Positions 17,321-25,537 of a stretch of 64,000 nucleotides of DNA are shown here, in pieces. The notes under the pieces were generated by a model. The model was not told the origin of the DNA and made no database searches. It saw nothing but the letters and a program-made list of their open reading frames with translations. The position numbers and the translations under genes are program-made. The stretch is from NCBI RefSeq assembly GCF_004361835.1, contig NZ_SNWD01000007.1, positions 117,244-181,243 on the forward strand, in the 5' to 3' direction. Each line of letters starts with the position of its first letter. Position 1 is the first letter of the stretch. Origin of the DNA: Stakelama pacifica (GTDB lineage: Bacteria; Pseudomonadota; Alphaproteobacteria; Sphingomonadales; Sphingomonadaceae).

Positions 17321-18703
17321 TCATCCTGTCAATCCCTTTCGAGCAATCGAAACCACCTTGGTATCGCGCTGGTATCGCAAATGGGCGTTGGTATAGCGTC
17401 CGACTTCGCGCCAGAATGCCTCGGTAGATTCGATCAGTTCCTGCAGGTACTCCGGGCGCAAATGGGTATAGTTCGCGCCGGTCCCTTCCTCGCTGTGTCC
17501 TGCAGCAGCATTGATCTGCGCATCGGGCACACCCCGGCGCTTGTGCCAAGTATGAATCGTGTGCCGCAGGGTATTCGGCGTCCCGATGGCGCGCAGGTTC
17601 GGACGGCGCTTTGTTTCGCCCAGCTTCGCGCGCGGGGGGAGCCATCGCGGCTTGCCATCATCGTCGTTGCGCTGTTCTGCAAAGCCGAGGTCCGGGCGCA
17701 TCGCGTGCGCGGCAATCAGCGTGCCAGCAAAGGCGTTGCTGATATTGTCGGTCGGGCGCTCGAAATACTCAGGCCCGCCGTTCGCGCGCGTCTTGGCGCT
17801 GGTGGGCACGCGATAGACGATGATCTTACCCGTTTTCCCTGCAAGCCAAGGTGCGAGGGTAGGGCAGGCAGGAACGATCGCGCGGCGCTTGCTCGTCTGA
17901 TCCTCTCCGGGGCGCAGGAAATAGATAAGCCCCTTTCGTATCTGTTCGGCGTGCAGTTCGAGTGTCGCCTCCGCCCGCGCGTGCGTGCTGAGCATGATTA
18001 TCGTGAAAAGGTGAACATGGTGGCGGTCGGGTGAAGCAAGCGCCGCGTCAAGGATGACCGCGATCTGTTCGGGCGACCATTCGAGTTCCTTGGGGCGCTT
18101 CTTGCCCTTCACGTCTTTGATAAACGGTGCCCATGTAATCCGGTGTTCGCGCTTCGCCCAGTTGATCGGCCCGCGCAGCGCAGCGAGGTCCCGCGATATG
18201 CTCGGCGCACTGGTGCCTTGCGCTTTTCGCCAATTCACGAACGCGTCGACCAGCGTTACCGCCTCATCGTTTATGCGGATCGTGGTGCCAATCGAGGCGA
18301 TAGTGAGCGGATCGGGGAGTGCGCGCACGCTTTCGAGATATTCCCAAAACTGCTCCCACACCTTGAGCGATTCCTCATAGCGTTCGGGCGCGGACAGGTG
18401 CGCGACGTGCTGAGTAAGCCAAAGGATAGTCGCGTCGCTCAAAAGCACATCTGCAGGCGACTTGAAGCCGTTGGCTGGCAGTTCTGCCGAAACGTCCTTC
18501 TTGGAGGCGTAATGCTCGGCTAGTGCTTCGCGCGCTTGTTCTGGCGGGCTGTCTGGCTTGCCACCGCCAATACCTGTCGACGTTCGGCGCGTGACCCTTC
18601 CTTCGGACCAGCAGATATTCCAATCGTCGCGGTCTTTTCTGTACCAGAGCCAATATCGGCCGATTTGGAATCGTTCGCTGGCTCCTTTTGCTCGACCGCG
18701 CAT
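17321..18703 (-). CDS. Tyrosine-type site-specific integrase
   Basis: From the ATG at 18703 (AAGGAG eight bases upstream) the product is 460 residues. An N-terminal arm-binding region (RFQIGRYWLWYRKDRDDWNICW) and a core-binding domain are followed by the catalytic domain: the first Arg in STHARAEATLEL, the NTLRHTIHTWHKR box (usual HxxR with the first His replaced by Asn), GHSEEGTGANY with the Tyr nucleophile in NYTHL. It should integrate and excise the prophage at tRNA-Ala. The reading frame also extends to a TTG at 18733, which overlaps the preceding gene further. Confidence 0.92.
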   Translation of the reverse strand: MRGRAKGASERFQIGRYWLWYRKDRDDWNICWSEGRVTRRTSTGIGGGKPDSPPEQAREALAEHYASKKDVSAELPANGFKSPADVLLSDATILWLTQHVAHLSAPERYEESLKVWEQFWEYLESVRALPDPLTIASIGTTIRINDEAVTLVDAFVNWRKAQGTSAPSISRDLAALRGPINWAKREHRITWAPFIKDVKGKKRPKELEWSPEQIAVILDAALASPDRHHVHLFTIIMLSTHARAEATLELHAEQIRKGLIYFLRPGEDQTSKRRAIVPACPTLAPWLAGKTGKIIVYRVPTSAKTRANGGPEYFERPTDNISNAFAGTLIAAHAMRPDLGFAEQRNDDDGKPRWLPPRAKLGETKRRPNLRAIGTPNTLRHTIHTWHKRRGVPDAQINAAAGHSEEGTGANYTHLRPEYLQELIESTEAFWREVGRYTNAHLRYQRDTKVVSIARKGLTG

Positions 18704-18855
18704 CCGGTCATCTCCTTCAATTCGTACCGGCAAAGCAGCGAATATACATCGTCCTGCAGCAGCAAATCGACGTGTTCATGATCGAGGTGAAGTTTTGTGC
18801 CGTTGCGCTTCGCGCGCTTGATCCGGCTCATCATCTCGGTAGCAGGTGCCGTCAT
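18520..18855 (-). CDS. Hypothetical prophage protein overlapping integrase
   Basis: A 111-residue frame whose first 50 residues look genuinely coding (SRIKRAKRNGTKLHLDHEHV, then DLLLQDDVYSLLCRYELKEM), while the tail is low-complexity and overlaps the integrase start by 184 bases in another frame. Its ATG overlaps the stop of the DUF3307 gene (ATGA), the junction style used throughout this block. It occupies the place where excisionases are often found, but no HTH is evident. Confidence 0.55.
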   Translation of the reverse strand: MTAPATEMMSRIKRAKRNGTKLHLDHEHVDLLLQDDVYSLLCRYELKEMTGCAVEQKEPANDSKSADIGSGTEKTATIGISAGPKEGSRAERRQVLAVASQTARQNKRAKH

Positions 18856-19214
18856 CCCCGCGCCTCCTTATCCTGATCGCCAGCATCCTTGGGGAGAGCG
18901 GAGAGCATGGCCCACAGCAATTTACACGCCGCGTGGATTGCCTGATCCTGATTGAAGGTCAGCCGCCCGTTGCACTTCAGGTCGTCGGTGATTGCATGAA
19001 CCGCCGCTTCAGCGATGCCGAGCGCGGGCGATCGAGTGATGAACGCAACCGCCGCGCCGTGAATGATCGCGTGAGCGCCCAGCGCCTGCCACCACGGCAC
19101 GCCGGGAATAGGCACGGTGCGGTTCTTTGCCTTCGCCAGAAAATCGCCCTGCATCGGATAGTCTGCGACAGCATGGGCGGCGATCATCGCCATGAAGCGT
19201 TCATGCGGTTTCAT
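18852..19214 (-). CDS. DUF3307-like small membrane protein
   Basis: From the ATG at 19214 the 120-residue product begins MKPHERFMAMIAAHAVADYP and contains the HAVADYPMQGDFLA motif of DUF3307 proteins, with two or three moderately hydrophobic helices (GAHAIIHGAAVAFITRS). DUF3307 members are membrane proteins of unknown role found on phages and mobile elements. It overlaps both neighbours by a few bases, suggesting coupled translation. Confidence 0.7.
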   Translation of the reverse strand: MKPHERFMAMIAAHAVADYPMQGDFLAKAKNRTVPIPGVPWWQALGAHAIIHGAAVAFITRSPALGIAEAAVHAITDDLKCNGRLTFNQDQAIHAACKLLWAMLSALPKDAGDQDKEARG

Positions 19215-19671
19215 TGCCAGCCTCCAAAGCATCAGCGGCCATATCCCAAACGGCTGCGGACTTTTCGCAATATGCGTCGGGGTTTGTCCGGCAGGTTCTT
19301 GCGCGCCAGCGAAAATCCTGAATGTGTTTCCCCATATCAGACGGCACAGCGTTGGATTGAGCGAGGGCGCGAATATCGTCGGCGATGCTCTGGCAAACGG
19401 GAAAGTCCGATGCCTCATACCGTTTATGTTTTTCGGCAATCTTGGCGGCCGCCTCCACCAGCCCCGCGCTATCGGTGCTGTGGGCGATGCGGTGAAGCGC
19501 GAAGGCTTGGACTAGTTCGTCATCATCCGCCGCACCCGCTGACAGGTTTTCGTTTATCGCAGCGATGCTTTGCTCGGACAGGCCAAGCGTTCGGCAGCGG
19601 GCTCGCGTCCATTCAGCGGCGCGGTCACGATCCGCCTGTATCACCTTCACGCTATCGGTTTCACTGGTCAT
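19201..19671 (-). CDS. Hypothetical prophage protein
   Basis: A 156-residue soluble protein starting MTSETDSVKVIQADRDRAAE. It is mostly helical by composition; an internal ADDDELVQAFALHRIAH resembles short phage proteins that accompany recombination genes. It overlaps the DUF3307 start by 14 bases. The frame remains open upstream, but the ATG at 19671 leaves a seven-base gap to the next gene. No function recognised. Confidence 0.6.
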   Translation of the reverse strand: MTSETDSVKVIQADRDRAAEWTRARCRTLGLSEQSIAAINENLSAGAADDDELVQAFALHRIAHSTDSAGLVEAAAKIAEKHKRYEASDFPVCQSIADDIRALAQSNAVPSDMGKHIQDFRWRARTCRTNPDAYCEKSAAVWDMAADALEAGNETA

Positions 19672-19678
19672 CAACCGG

Positions 19679-19816
19679 TCACCCATAATACCCACTCCCA
19701 TACCGGCGATAATGCTCCAGCCACACCCAGCAGCCGGGACGAACGCGCTTGGGAAGCCATGCGAAGCGGCGCGAACTGCGCTTGCGCGGGCTGCGTTTCT
19801 GGATGCGGATTTTCAC
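19679..19816 (-). CDS. Small basic prophage protein (45 aa)
   Basis: GTG at 19816 opens a 45-residue, strongly basic frame (MKIRIQKRSPRKRSSRRF...) ending in an aromatic-rich stretch, GCWVWLEHYRRYGSGYYG. The start overlaps the end of the next gene upstream (stop at 19813) in the tight style of this operon, which supports it. Function unknown; the basic charge suggests nucleic-acid contact. Confidence 0.6.
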   Translation of the reverse strand: MKIRIQKRSPRKRSSRRFAWLPKRVRPGCWVWLEHYRRYGSGYYG

Positions 19817-19995
19817 AGCCCCAGCCTCCGGATAATGCGCTCGATCAGGCGCGGCTTCGGATTACAAAACCGGTCGAGATAATCCCGCCGCTTGGCCTCG
19901 GCGCGGTGGTATAGCGCGCTCATCATCTGTTCGCGCGGCAGGTCCGACAGCCGGGGCGGGGCGTTCATGCGGGGGTCTTTGGTGATGTCGCTCAT
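19813..19995 (-). CDS. Small hypothetical prophage protein (60 aa)
   Basis: The product (MSDITKDPRMNAPPRLSDLP...) is charged and helical with a basic C-terminus (PKPRLIERIIRRLGL). Its ATG overlaps the stop of the DUF5131 gene, a four-base ATGA junction. No family recognised. Confidence 0.6.
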   Translation of the reverse strand: MSDITKDPRMNAPPRLSDLPREQMMSALYHRAEAKRRDYLDRFCNPKPRLIERIIRRLGL

Positions 19996-20792
19996 GCCGC
20001 AACCTTTCCGATTGAAGGGCGCGCGAAATAGGTCTGGCCGTCGAGGTAATGGCCTCCTTTGTCAGAGCTCGACCCGCCGCGCTGCTTGAAGTTAAACACC
20101 CGGCCATGATGGAACGCTTGCCGTTGCAGGCTTCGCGCCCAGTGCAGGTCCATAGGCCGTGCATTCCGACCGCTTTCGCCGCCGACGATGATCCAGTCCG
20201 GCGCATTGTCGTCGATGATGATTGAGCCCAGCAGCGGCTCGAAGCTGCCAAAGGTGAACAGCACGTCAGCGAAATGCTTCACCTCGGCCAATTGGCGCGC
20301 GTCGCGGTCGTATTCGCGCTGGGTCACCATCGTCGCACCAATTGCGACGTTAGGCGGGATGATCCGGCATCCGCGCATCGGGTCAGTCATTTTGCGAACA
20401 TTGCAAATCCGCTTTGTGAGTAGCAGCCAGACGAGGTTCGGCGTCTCTTCGATCAGCTCGAACAGATCTGCGCGCCACTGCTCCGGCACCTCGTTGTCGA
20501 ACACATCCGCCAACGACGCGCAGAACACGAAAGGCCGGGTCTCAGCTTTTTCAGCATCACGGTTCCATCTGCGCGGCTGATTCCACGTCGATACCGCTGT
20601 CCGGGCGCGCGGTCGTCCCGCGCCCCATTCAACTCGACCGTAGCGATGGTCCATCAGGGTTTCAGCATAGCACCCTGCGCCTTCCGGTTCTCCCGGAGCG
20701 GTCGGCAGGCCGCAGCCCGGTCCAACGCGGGTGCAACCGATCCACGGGTTGAAGGTGTGATCGCACCATTCGATCTTCGTGTTCTGTGCCAT
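19992..20792 (-). CDS. DUF5131 (phage Gp37/Gp68) family protein
   Basis: This 266-residue protein begins MAQNTKIEWCDHTFNPWIGC, the diagnostic start of the DUF5131/phage Gp37-Gp68 family. It has several conserved cysteines (IGCTRVGPGC, GAGCYAE), RPFVFCASLADVFDNEV, VWLLLTKRI and a late VGGESGRNARPM motif. The fold is thought to resemble radical-SAM TIM barrels, but enzymatic activity is not established. A clear AGGAG precedes the ATG. Its leader contains two strong hairpins. Confidence 0.85.
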   Translation of the reverse strand: MAQNTKIEWCDHTFNPWIGCTRVGPGCGLPTAPGEPEGAGCYAETLMDHRYGRVEWGAGRPRARTAVSTWNQPRRWNRDAEKAETRPFVFCASLADVFDNEVPEQWRADLFELIEETPNLVWLLLTKRICNVRKMTDPMRGCRIIPPNVAIGATMVTQREYDRDARQLAEVKHFADVLFTFGSFEPLLGSIIIDDNAPDWIIVGGESGRNARPMDLHWARSLQRQAFHHGRVFNFKQRGGSSSDKGGHYLDGQTYFARPSIGKVAA

Positions 20793-20812
20793 CGTTCAAA
20801 TCTCCTGTATCA

Positions 20813-20910
20813 GTGGCGGGGCCGCCGGGGGATCAGCCCCGCCACCGGCTCCCGGCCTCATTGCCGGGGTGCTTCGTCATTCCTACGGGGCGGCTTATTG
20901 GGACCGCCCC
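20813..20910 (-). other. Two strong hairpins in the DUF5131 leader
   Basis: GTGGCGGGG (20813-20821) pairs with CCCCGCCAC (20837-20845), and GGGGCGG (20887-20893) pairs with CCGCCCC (20904-20910). Neither is followed by a T run on the minus strand, so these may be regulatory or attenuating structures in the 136-base gap between two early genes rather than classic terminators. Confidence 0.45.
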
Positions 20911-20928
20911 GCTCCCTTGAGAAACTTG

Positions 20929-21273
20929 TCAACCGAGGTTGCGCGGGCATTCCCAATCACATTCCTCGCTACCCGCTTTCGAGCACTGCCCATCGGGCAT
21001 CATGCCGCAGTCAAAGTTTTCCGGGCATTGCTCCCACGGCTTCCCGCAGCACTCGCAAAGGTCGTCGTCATCATCATCCGGCCCGCAGTGATATTCAGCG
21101 ACTGCTGAGGCATCCGGGTAGCCGCATATATTGCATTCGTCAGGCAGATGCGCGCCGCACTCGAGCCATTCGGGGCGGGCAATCAAATTGCCGCAACTTG
21201 GGCACCAGTGACCGTCATCATTGACAGACCAGCAAGCGGTTGCATCGTCACACGGATCCGGACCTGCGAACAT
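20929..21273 (-). CDS. Cysteine-rich zinc-ribbon-like protein
   Basis: The 114-residue protein carries several CxxC and related pairs (CPSCG, CNICG, CECCGKPWEQCP) and an Asp-rich stretch, consistent with multiple zinc knuckles. It contains no recognisable catalytic domain. The ATG at 21273 has AGGAG seven bases upstream; a GTG one codon earlier is also possible. Probably a small regulatory or nucleic-acid-associated phage protein; this is inference from cysteine spacing. Confidence 0.6.
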   Translation of the reverse strand: MFAGPDPCDDATACWSVNDDGHWCPSCGNLIARPEWLECGAHLPDECNICGYPDASAVAEYHCGPDDDDDDLCECCGKPWEQCPENFDCGMMPDGQCSKAGSEECDWECPRNLG

Positions 21274-21312
21274 CACATATCTCCTATGCGGCCTGTTGCC
21301 GCGCTTCAGTTG

Positions 21313-21480
21313 TCAAGCGGCGTCATCGCCAAGCGGGATGCGCAGCCGCGTTTCGTCCAGCGAGTTGAGAAGCGGCGCACCCCGACGCTTTCGGTCGTAA
21401 TTGATCCGACGCAGGCGCTCGCGTGGCGACTTTTGGTAGAGCGCCCGGTTGTAGGCGACGGTGGCGGGGTCCTCAGCCAT
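21313..21480 (-). CDS. Small basic prophage protein (55 aa)
   Basis: ATG at 21480 gives MAEDPATVAYNRALYQKSP... with a basic centre (RERLRRINYDRKRRG) and the end LNSLDETRLRIPLGDDAA. Its first codons overlap the 3' end of the recT gene (stop at 21473), the junction style of this block. No known family. Confidence 0.6.
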   Translation of the reverse strand: MAEDPATVAYNRALYQKSPRERLRRINYDRKRRGAPLLNSLDETRLRIPLGDDAA

Positions 21481-22375
21481 TTGTCGCCTCCTTCAGTTCG
21501 GCAATGCGGTCCATCGCGTGACTGCGCAGCGCGTCGCCATCGTCGTCACTCAGCAGCGGAATCAGCGCGGAAAGGCGGCTGTTCACATCGGGCACCATCT
21601 TGGTCGCGTCGATTTCGGCCTTGGCGCTTTCCAGCGTGGTAGCCTCGCCGTGATCCTCATCGGCGCGTCCGTCGATCGCTTCGACATGCTCGGCAACCTG
21701 TTTATCCGTCGCCTGTTGCGTCAGCATTGCGGCGGTGAGGGGCTTTGCCTCGCGCGTCTCCGCCAGACTGCCAGCGCCAGCGGCGGACATAGGCGCTTCA
21801 AACTCGTCGGGCGAATAGACGCCGAGCAGCACTTCCGGCGCGTGGAGGCGCACCCAAGCACGGCTTGCGTAATAGCCGATCTGCTGTTCAGGGTCTTGCT
21901 TCCACAGCGGCGAATTGCGCGTGGTGATGTTCTTGATCGCCACCCGGCGCTTTTTAGGCTCGTCGTCGCCCTTCAGCTTGCCCGTGACGGTGCAAACCAG
22001 CTCGTTTCCTTCGCCTTCCCATTCGGGGTGAAGGCGACCATCAAGCACGCCGGACGAATTGATAACAGCCGTGACGAGCTGCGCTTCATAGGCGATGCGG
22101 TCATTCACGAAAAACGTCTTGTTAGCGACCGCGAACGGGTCCATCGCCCACCGCGCGGCCTGCATCACGACAGCGAGGCAGTCGCCCGGCTTGCCGCGAA
22201 GGTGCGGCGCGACGAAATTGCTGCCAGCCATCAGGCGCGCAATCTCCATCGCCTCGCCCATGTTCGCAGGCTGGAACATCGAACGCGGCGCGTTGCTATC
22301 AAGCTGCGTCGTACCGATCGATTTCGCCAGCGCCATGTCGCGCTTGTCATCAGTGGTAGTGAGTTGGGTAGCCAT
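21473..22375 (-). CDS. recT: RecT-family single-strand annealing protein
   Basis: The 300-residue protein matches RecT/Bet-like annealing proteins: FQPANMGEAMEIARLMAGS, FVAPHLRGKPGDCLAVVMQA, RWAMDPFAVANKTFFVNDRI and YYASRAWVRLHAPEVLLGVY. RecT anneals complementary strands and promotes strand invasion together with a 5'-3' exonuclease. The C-terminal third is acidic and variable. The partner exonuclease gene lies just upstream, separated by one small gene, as in classic RecE-RecT pairs. Confidence 0.88.
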   Translation of the reverse strand: MATQLTTTDDKRDMALAKSIGTTQLDSNAPRSMFQPANMGEAMEIARLMAGSNFVAPHLRGKPGDCLAVVMQAARWAMDPFAVANKTFFVNDRIAYEAQLVTAVINSSGVLDGRLHPEWEGEGNELVCTVTGKLKGDDEPKKRRVAIKNITTRNSPLWKQDPEQQIGYYASRAWVRLHAPEVLLGVYSPDEFEAPMSAAGAGSLAETREAKPLTAAMLTQQATDKQVAEHVEAIDGRADEDHGEATTLESAKAEIDATKMVPDVNSRLSALIPLLSDDDGDALRSHAMDRIAELKEATNG

Positions 22376-22386
22376 GTATCAGTTCC

Positions 22387-22602
22387 TCAAAAGGGGATTT
22401 CGGTTTCAGTCACGTATCGTTCGCGCCGAACGCGCTCCGGTTCGGCCCCGCGTTCCATAAGGTCGGCGTCAATCGCCTCTCTGACGCTGGTGCGGAATGG
22501 CTCGCTAAGGTGCCCAGCTTGCGCCCAAAGCGATCGGATGCACCGTATCTGCCAGTTGCGCTGGCGAGCGCGAGTTTGCGCTTCAGTAGGCTTCCCGCTC
22601 AT
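22387..22602 (-). CDS. Small prophage protein between recE and recT
   Basis: A 71-residue basic protein (MSGKPTEAQTRARQRNWQIR...) with a tryptophan-containing helical N-terminus. Its ATG overlaps the stop of the exonuclease (ATGA at 22599-22602) and it ends 12 bases before recT, so it belongs to the recombination operon. Function unknown. Confidence 0.6.
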   Translation of the reverse strand: MSGKPTEAQTRARQRNWQIRCIRSLWAQAGHLSEPFRTSVREAIDADLMERGAEPERVRRERYVTETEIPF

Positions 22603-23624
22603 GCCGCAGCCGCCCAAGCCAGTTCGTGCCCCTCGACATCATCGATCCGTTTGCGTGCCCAGATCGGCAGGCCGACCGGCAGGGGATCATCTGCGTAGCC
22701 GGGCCACTTGTCCGCGTTCAGGCACTCGGCGAACTTGCGGATCGCTTCGCGGTTGAGCCAACGCCCACGCTCAATGTCCTCTTGCGGCAGCTCATAAAGA
22801 GCGGTGCAATACGGCGGGTCTTTCTCGACGACGACATGAAGCCAGTGCGTCGGATAATGCCCGAACGTCGCCTTGATGCCATCGGCATAGAAGGCGGCTG
22901 ACTGGTGATAGCCGAAATTGGAGATGGCGCTCTTGAAGCCCTCCGGGTCCGCGTGTGAACCCGCCACAAACTTCAGATCGGACACCACGATAACGTCACC
23001 ACCGACGCGCGCGGCGGCGGGCATGAAGTCGGGGCGGGCGCGAAGCCAAACATCCGTTTCCGGGTCTTTCCACGCGAGCGTCGTTTCGCTTTCGCCGTTC
23101 GTAAGCGCCGTAACCGAAACAGGGTTACGCTTGATCGACTCTGCGACCTGCCGAACCGTCTCCGCGCCATCATGGGTGAGGATGCACTTGTTCGCCGCGA
23201 CAGCCGCCTCATAGGCCGCGATCGCTTCGGGCATCGCCTTCGTCTTGTTGCGCGCGAAACCTTCCGGCAGGACGTGATAGAACTCCGGCCACCGCTCGCT
23301 AAGCAGGATCAGGTCATGCGCCGCCTTACCGACGCTGAAATGCGCCTTTTCCTCTTGCTCGACGCGATCCGGGTTCATCGGGCTTTGAAACCAGAAGTGA
23401 TAGGGCGACTTGTTCAGCAGCAGCTTTGCGCCGGTTGACGACAGCGAGGGAGCGGGCAACAGGTTCGCGTTTCCATGGTAATCCTCCGCTGGGATGTCGC
23501 GATATGCGCCGGGTTTCGTGATCAGCGGAGCATTCGCCTGCTTTTCGGCTTTCGGCTCAGGCGCGGCTTCCGGCTGTTGCGGAGCGACGTAATCGCGGTC
23601 GAAAGGATTGTCGGTCATCGTCAT
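22599..23624 (-). CDS. RecE-like PD-(D/E)XK exonuclease (DUF3799)
   Basis: The 341-residue protein has a disordered Pro/Glu-rich N-terminus, then the PDDEXK_12/DUF3799 domain: LSSTGAKLLLNKSPYHFWF, a central FSVGKAAHDLIL with the conserved His, and catalytic residues in RARPDFMP...DVIVVSDLKFV (Asp and the D-x-K pair) followed by YHQSAAFYADGI. It should degrade 5' strands to give 3' overhangs for RecT. The ATG at 23624 overlaps the upstream stop (ATGA); an ATG at 23618 has better ribosome-site spacing. Confidence 0.85.
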   Translation of the reverse strand: MTMTDNPFDRDYVAPQQPEAAPEPKAEKQANAPLITKPGAYRDIPAEDYHGNANLLPAPSLSSTGAKLLLNKSPYHFWFQSPMNPDRVEQEEKAHFSVGKAAHDLILLSERWPEFYHVLPEGFARNKTKAMPEAIAAYEAAVAANKCILTHDGAETVRQVAESIKRNPVSVTALTNGESETTLAWKDPETDVWLRARPDFMPAAARVGGDVIVVSDLKFVAGSHADPEGFKSAISNFGYHQSAAFYADGIKATFGHYPTHWLHVVVEKDPPYCTALYELPQEDIERGRWLNREAIRKFAECLNADKWPGYADDPLPVGLPIWARKRIDDVEGHELAWAAAA

Positions 23625-23857
23625 GATCTCCGGGGGTTTTGAGCGGCGCAGGCGATAGTTTCGAGCCACCAGAGGACGCTGCCTTGCGGATGTCCGCCGA
23701 TCGCGGAGCTGTCGAAGGAATCGGCGATCCGCTTCAGACTGATGGCGGCTGAAATGGCAGCCGCTTCCTGCAAACTGCTGCACACGCTCCCCAGATCGCT
23801 GACGATCGGCTCCATCTGGTCGATTGCTTGATCGACGCTATTCTTTGGCGTTTCCAT
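23621..23857 (-). CDS. Hypothetical prophage protein (78 aa)
   Basis: An acidic helical protein (METPKNSVDQAIDQMEPIVS...) ending GSVLWWLETIACAAQNPRRS. It overlaps the recE-like start by four bases and begins 3 bases after the coiled-coil gene, so it sits firmly in the operon. No family is recognised. Confidence 0.6.
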   Translation of the reverse strand: METPKNSVDQAIDQMEPIVSDLGSVCSSLQEAAAISAAISLKRIADSFDSSAIGGHPQGSVLWWLETIACAAQNPRRS

Positions 23858-23860
23858 TGC

Positions 23861-25126
23861 TCAAAACCCCAACCGAACATGAGGAACCTCACCGGCGATG
23901 ATCGCCACGACGATCTTGCGCGCCGTGTCCTCATCAGCGCCGCACGACATGATCGCGGCCTTCGCAGCGCTCTTTACCTTCGTGCGGTGCGCCTGATCGG
24001 CCTCGCGCTTCGCCTGCTCTTCGGCTTGCCGCTTCTGCTCGGCCTCACGCTCCGCCGCTTCGCGGGCCGCGCGGTCGCGCTCTTCCTGCGCGGCACGCTC
24101 GGCCTCTTCGGCCCGGTGACGTTCGGCGGCCAGTTCCTTTTGATGGCGCTCTTCGGCCTCGCGCTGGGCCTGCTCCCTAGCCTTTCTGGCAGCCTCTTCG
24201 GCCTGCTCGCGTTGCTCGCGCTCCGCCTGAGCTTTGCACGCATCCTGAAGTCGGATCAGAGTATCGGTTCGAGCCTTCTCAACCTCATCGGCCATATCGC
24301 CAAAAGCAGTTTCGGCGCGCGGTCCAGTTTCGATCTTCTCTTCGAGTTCGCGGATCAGAATTACGTAGGGATACGTTTTCCCCCCAATTGTCCCCAATCC
24401 ACACTGATGGATGTGTTCGATAATGTCCCTAGCGTATTGCCTCTTGCGTTCTGCACGCTCTGACTCTTCACGCTTGGCAGCTTCCTCGGCCTCGCGTTTC
24501 TCCTGATCGGCGCGCAGCCGGGCAAGTTCGGCCCGGTCAGCCTCCTCCCGCTCAAGGCGGGCGAGGGCAGTTTTCAACGCGGCGACGGATGCATCCTTCG
24601 CGGCCTGCGCCTCTTCGGCCATGTCGCGGAAGCGGTCAGGGTCGATCGTCTGGTTCCACAGATCCATGCCCCGTTGGCGCACGTCCTCGGCGGTGTCGCT
24701 CAGCGATACCTCGCCTGCGCGCTTGAATGCCTCAATGTCCTCGCGGCAGCCATCGACACGCGCCTTCTCAGCCTCTTCCCAATCGGTGAGCGGCTGGCGG
24801 ACCTGAGCGGCCAGCGCGTCCAGCTTCTCGCGAGCCTCCCGGCGCGATGCATCAACCGCATTGATCTGCGCGCGCGCATCCTCGTTCAGTTTCTTGCCCG
24901 CCGCATCGATTGCAGTCTTCGACCGCGTGATCTTGTACGCCAGCGACTTGATCGCATCGCGGCCCTTGGCGGTCGTCAGGTCAGGCTCGAATGCCTCAAC
25001 CTCGCGCCGGATATGGGCAAACAGGTCTTCGCGCTTCCCGGCATCGATCAGCACGATTGCGGGATTGTGCGCAACGACGGTCGCGATGTCGGTGCCGGTT
25101 TCAGGCTGTGAAGCAACAGCGTTCAT
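23861..25126 (-). CDS. Long coiled-coil protein of the recombination operon
   Basis: From the ATG at 25126 the product is 421 residues. The first 150 residues (PAIVLIDAGKREDLFAHIRR... KGRDAIKSLAYKITRSKTAI) match a type of phage protein usually encoded beside RecE/RecT. Later there is a long charged coiled coil rich in Glu, Ala, Arg and Gln (TolA-like composition), and a short globular C-terminus with CGADEDTARKIVVAIIAGEV. Role unknown; operon position suggests an accessory in DNA recombination. Confidence 0.75.
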   Translation of the reverse strand: MNAVASQPETGTDIATVVAHNPAIVLIDAGKREDLFAHIRREVEAFEPDLTTAKGRDAIKSLAYKITRSKTAIDAAGKKLNEDARAQINAVDASRREAREKLDALAAQVRQPLTDWEEAEKARVDGCREDIEAFKRAGEVSLSDTAEDVRQRGMDLWNQTIDPDRFRDMAEEAQAAKDASVAALKTALARLEREEADRAELARLRADQEKREAEEAAKREESERAERKRQYARDIIEHIHQCGLGTIGGKTYPYVILIRELEEKIETGPRAETAFGDMADEVEKARTDTLIRLQDACKAQAEREQREQAEEAARKAREQAQREAEERHQKELAAERHRAEEAERAAQEERDRAAREAAEREAEQKRQAEEQAKREADQAHRTKVKSAAKAAIMSCGADEDTARKIVVAIIAGEVPHVRLGF

Positions 25127-25127
25127 T

Positions 25128-25391
25128 TCAATTCTCCATTGCGAAATTGAGGCGCGCGGGGCGCATGACAGGCGGCAAAATCCACCGCCGTTCCCGCACA
25201 TCGACAACGCGACCGTTGACCAGAACCAGCTTCGCCCCGCACCCAAGGCGGACGCATGTGCACCGCTCTTGGATCGCCACCATGATGGCGCGTTCGTGGC
25301 TCATGATTTCCCGCCGCGCTTCGTCCAGCGACAGGGCAGGGTTCACGCGCTCGACATAGCGTTGTGCTGCGTGGTGAGTGACTTCGATCAT
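25128..25391 (-). CDS. Hypothetical prophage protein (87 aa)
   Basis: The protein starts MIEVTHHAAQRYVERVNPAL, continues SLDEARREIMSHERAI and has a cysteine pair (RCTCVRLGC). The His-x-x-Gln-Arg-Tyr-x-Glu-Arg pattern recurs in small phage and chromosomal proteins that may be nucleic-acid enzymes, but this is only a resemblance. The ATG overlaps the stop of the membrane peptide gene upstream (ATGA). Confidence 0.65.
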   Translation of the reverse strand: MIEVTHHAAQRYVERVNPALSLDEARREIMSHERAIMVAIQERCTCVRLGCGAKLVLVNGRVVDVRERRWILPPVMRPARLNFAMEN

Positions 25392-25537
25392 GCCCGTTCC
25401 CTCCGAACATGCGCGGTGATGAACACCGCCCCGCCGATCGCAAACGGAAGTGCTGCGAACAGGTCACCGCCGAACAGCGAGAGGAAAAAGCCGGTCATCA
25501 TGGCGGTGATGACAATTGTGGTTGAAATGCGGGTCAT
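25388..25537 (-). CDS. Small membrane protein (49 aa)
   Basis: ATG at 25537 gives MTRISTTIVITAMMTGFFLS followed by a second hydrophobic stretch (ALPFAIGGAVFITAHVRRERA), so two membrane helices with a positive C-terminal tail. Both ends overlap neighbours by four bases, in line with the operon. Function unknown. Confidence 0.6.
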   Translation of the reverse strand: MTRISTTIVITAMMTGFFLSLFGGDLFAALPFAIGGAVFITAHVRRERA

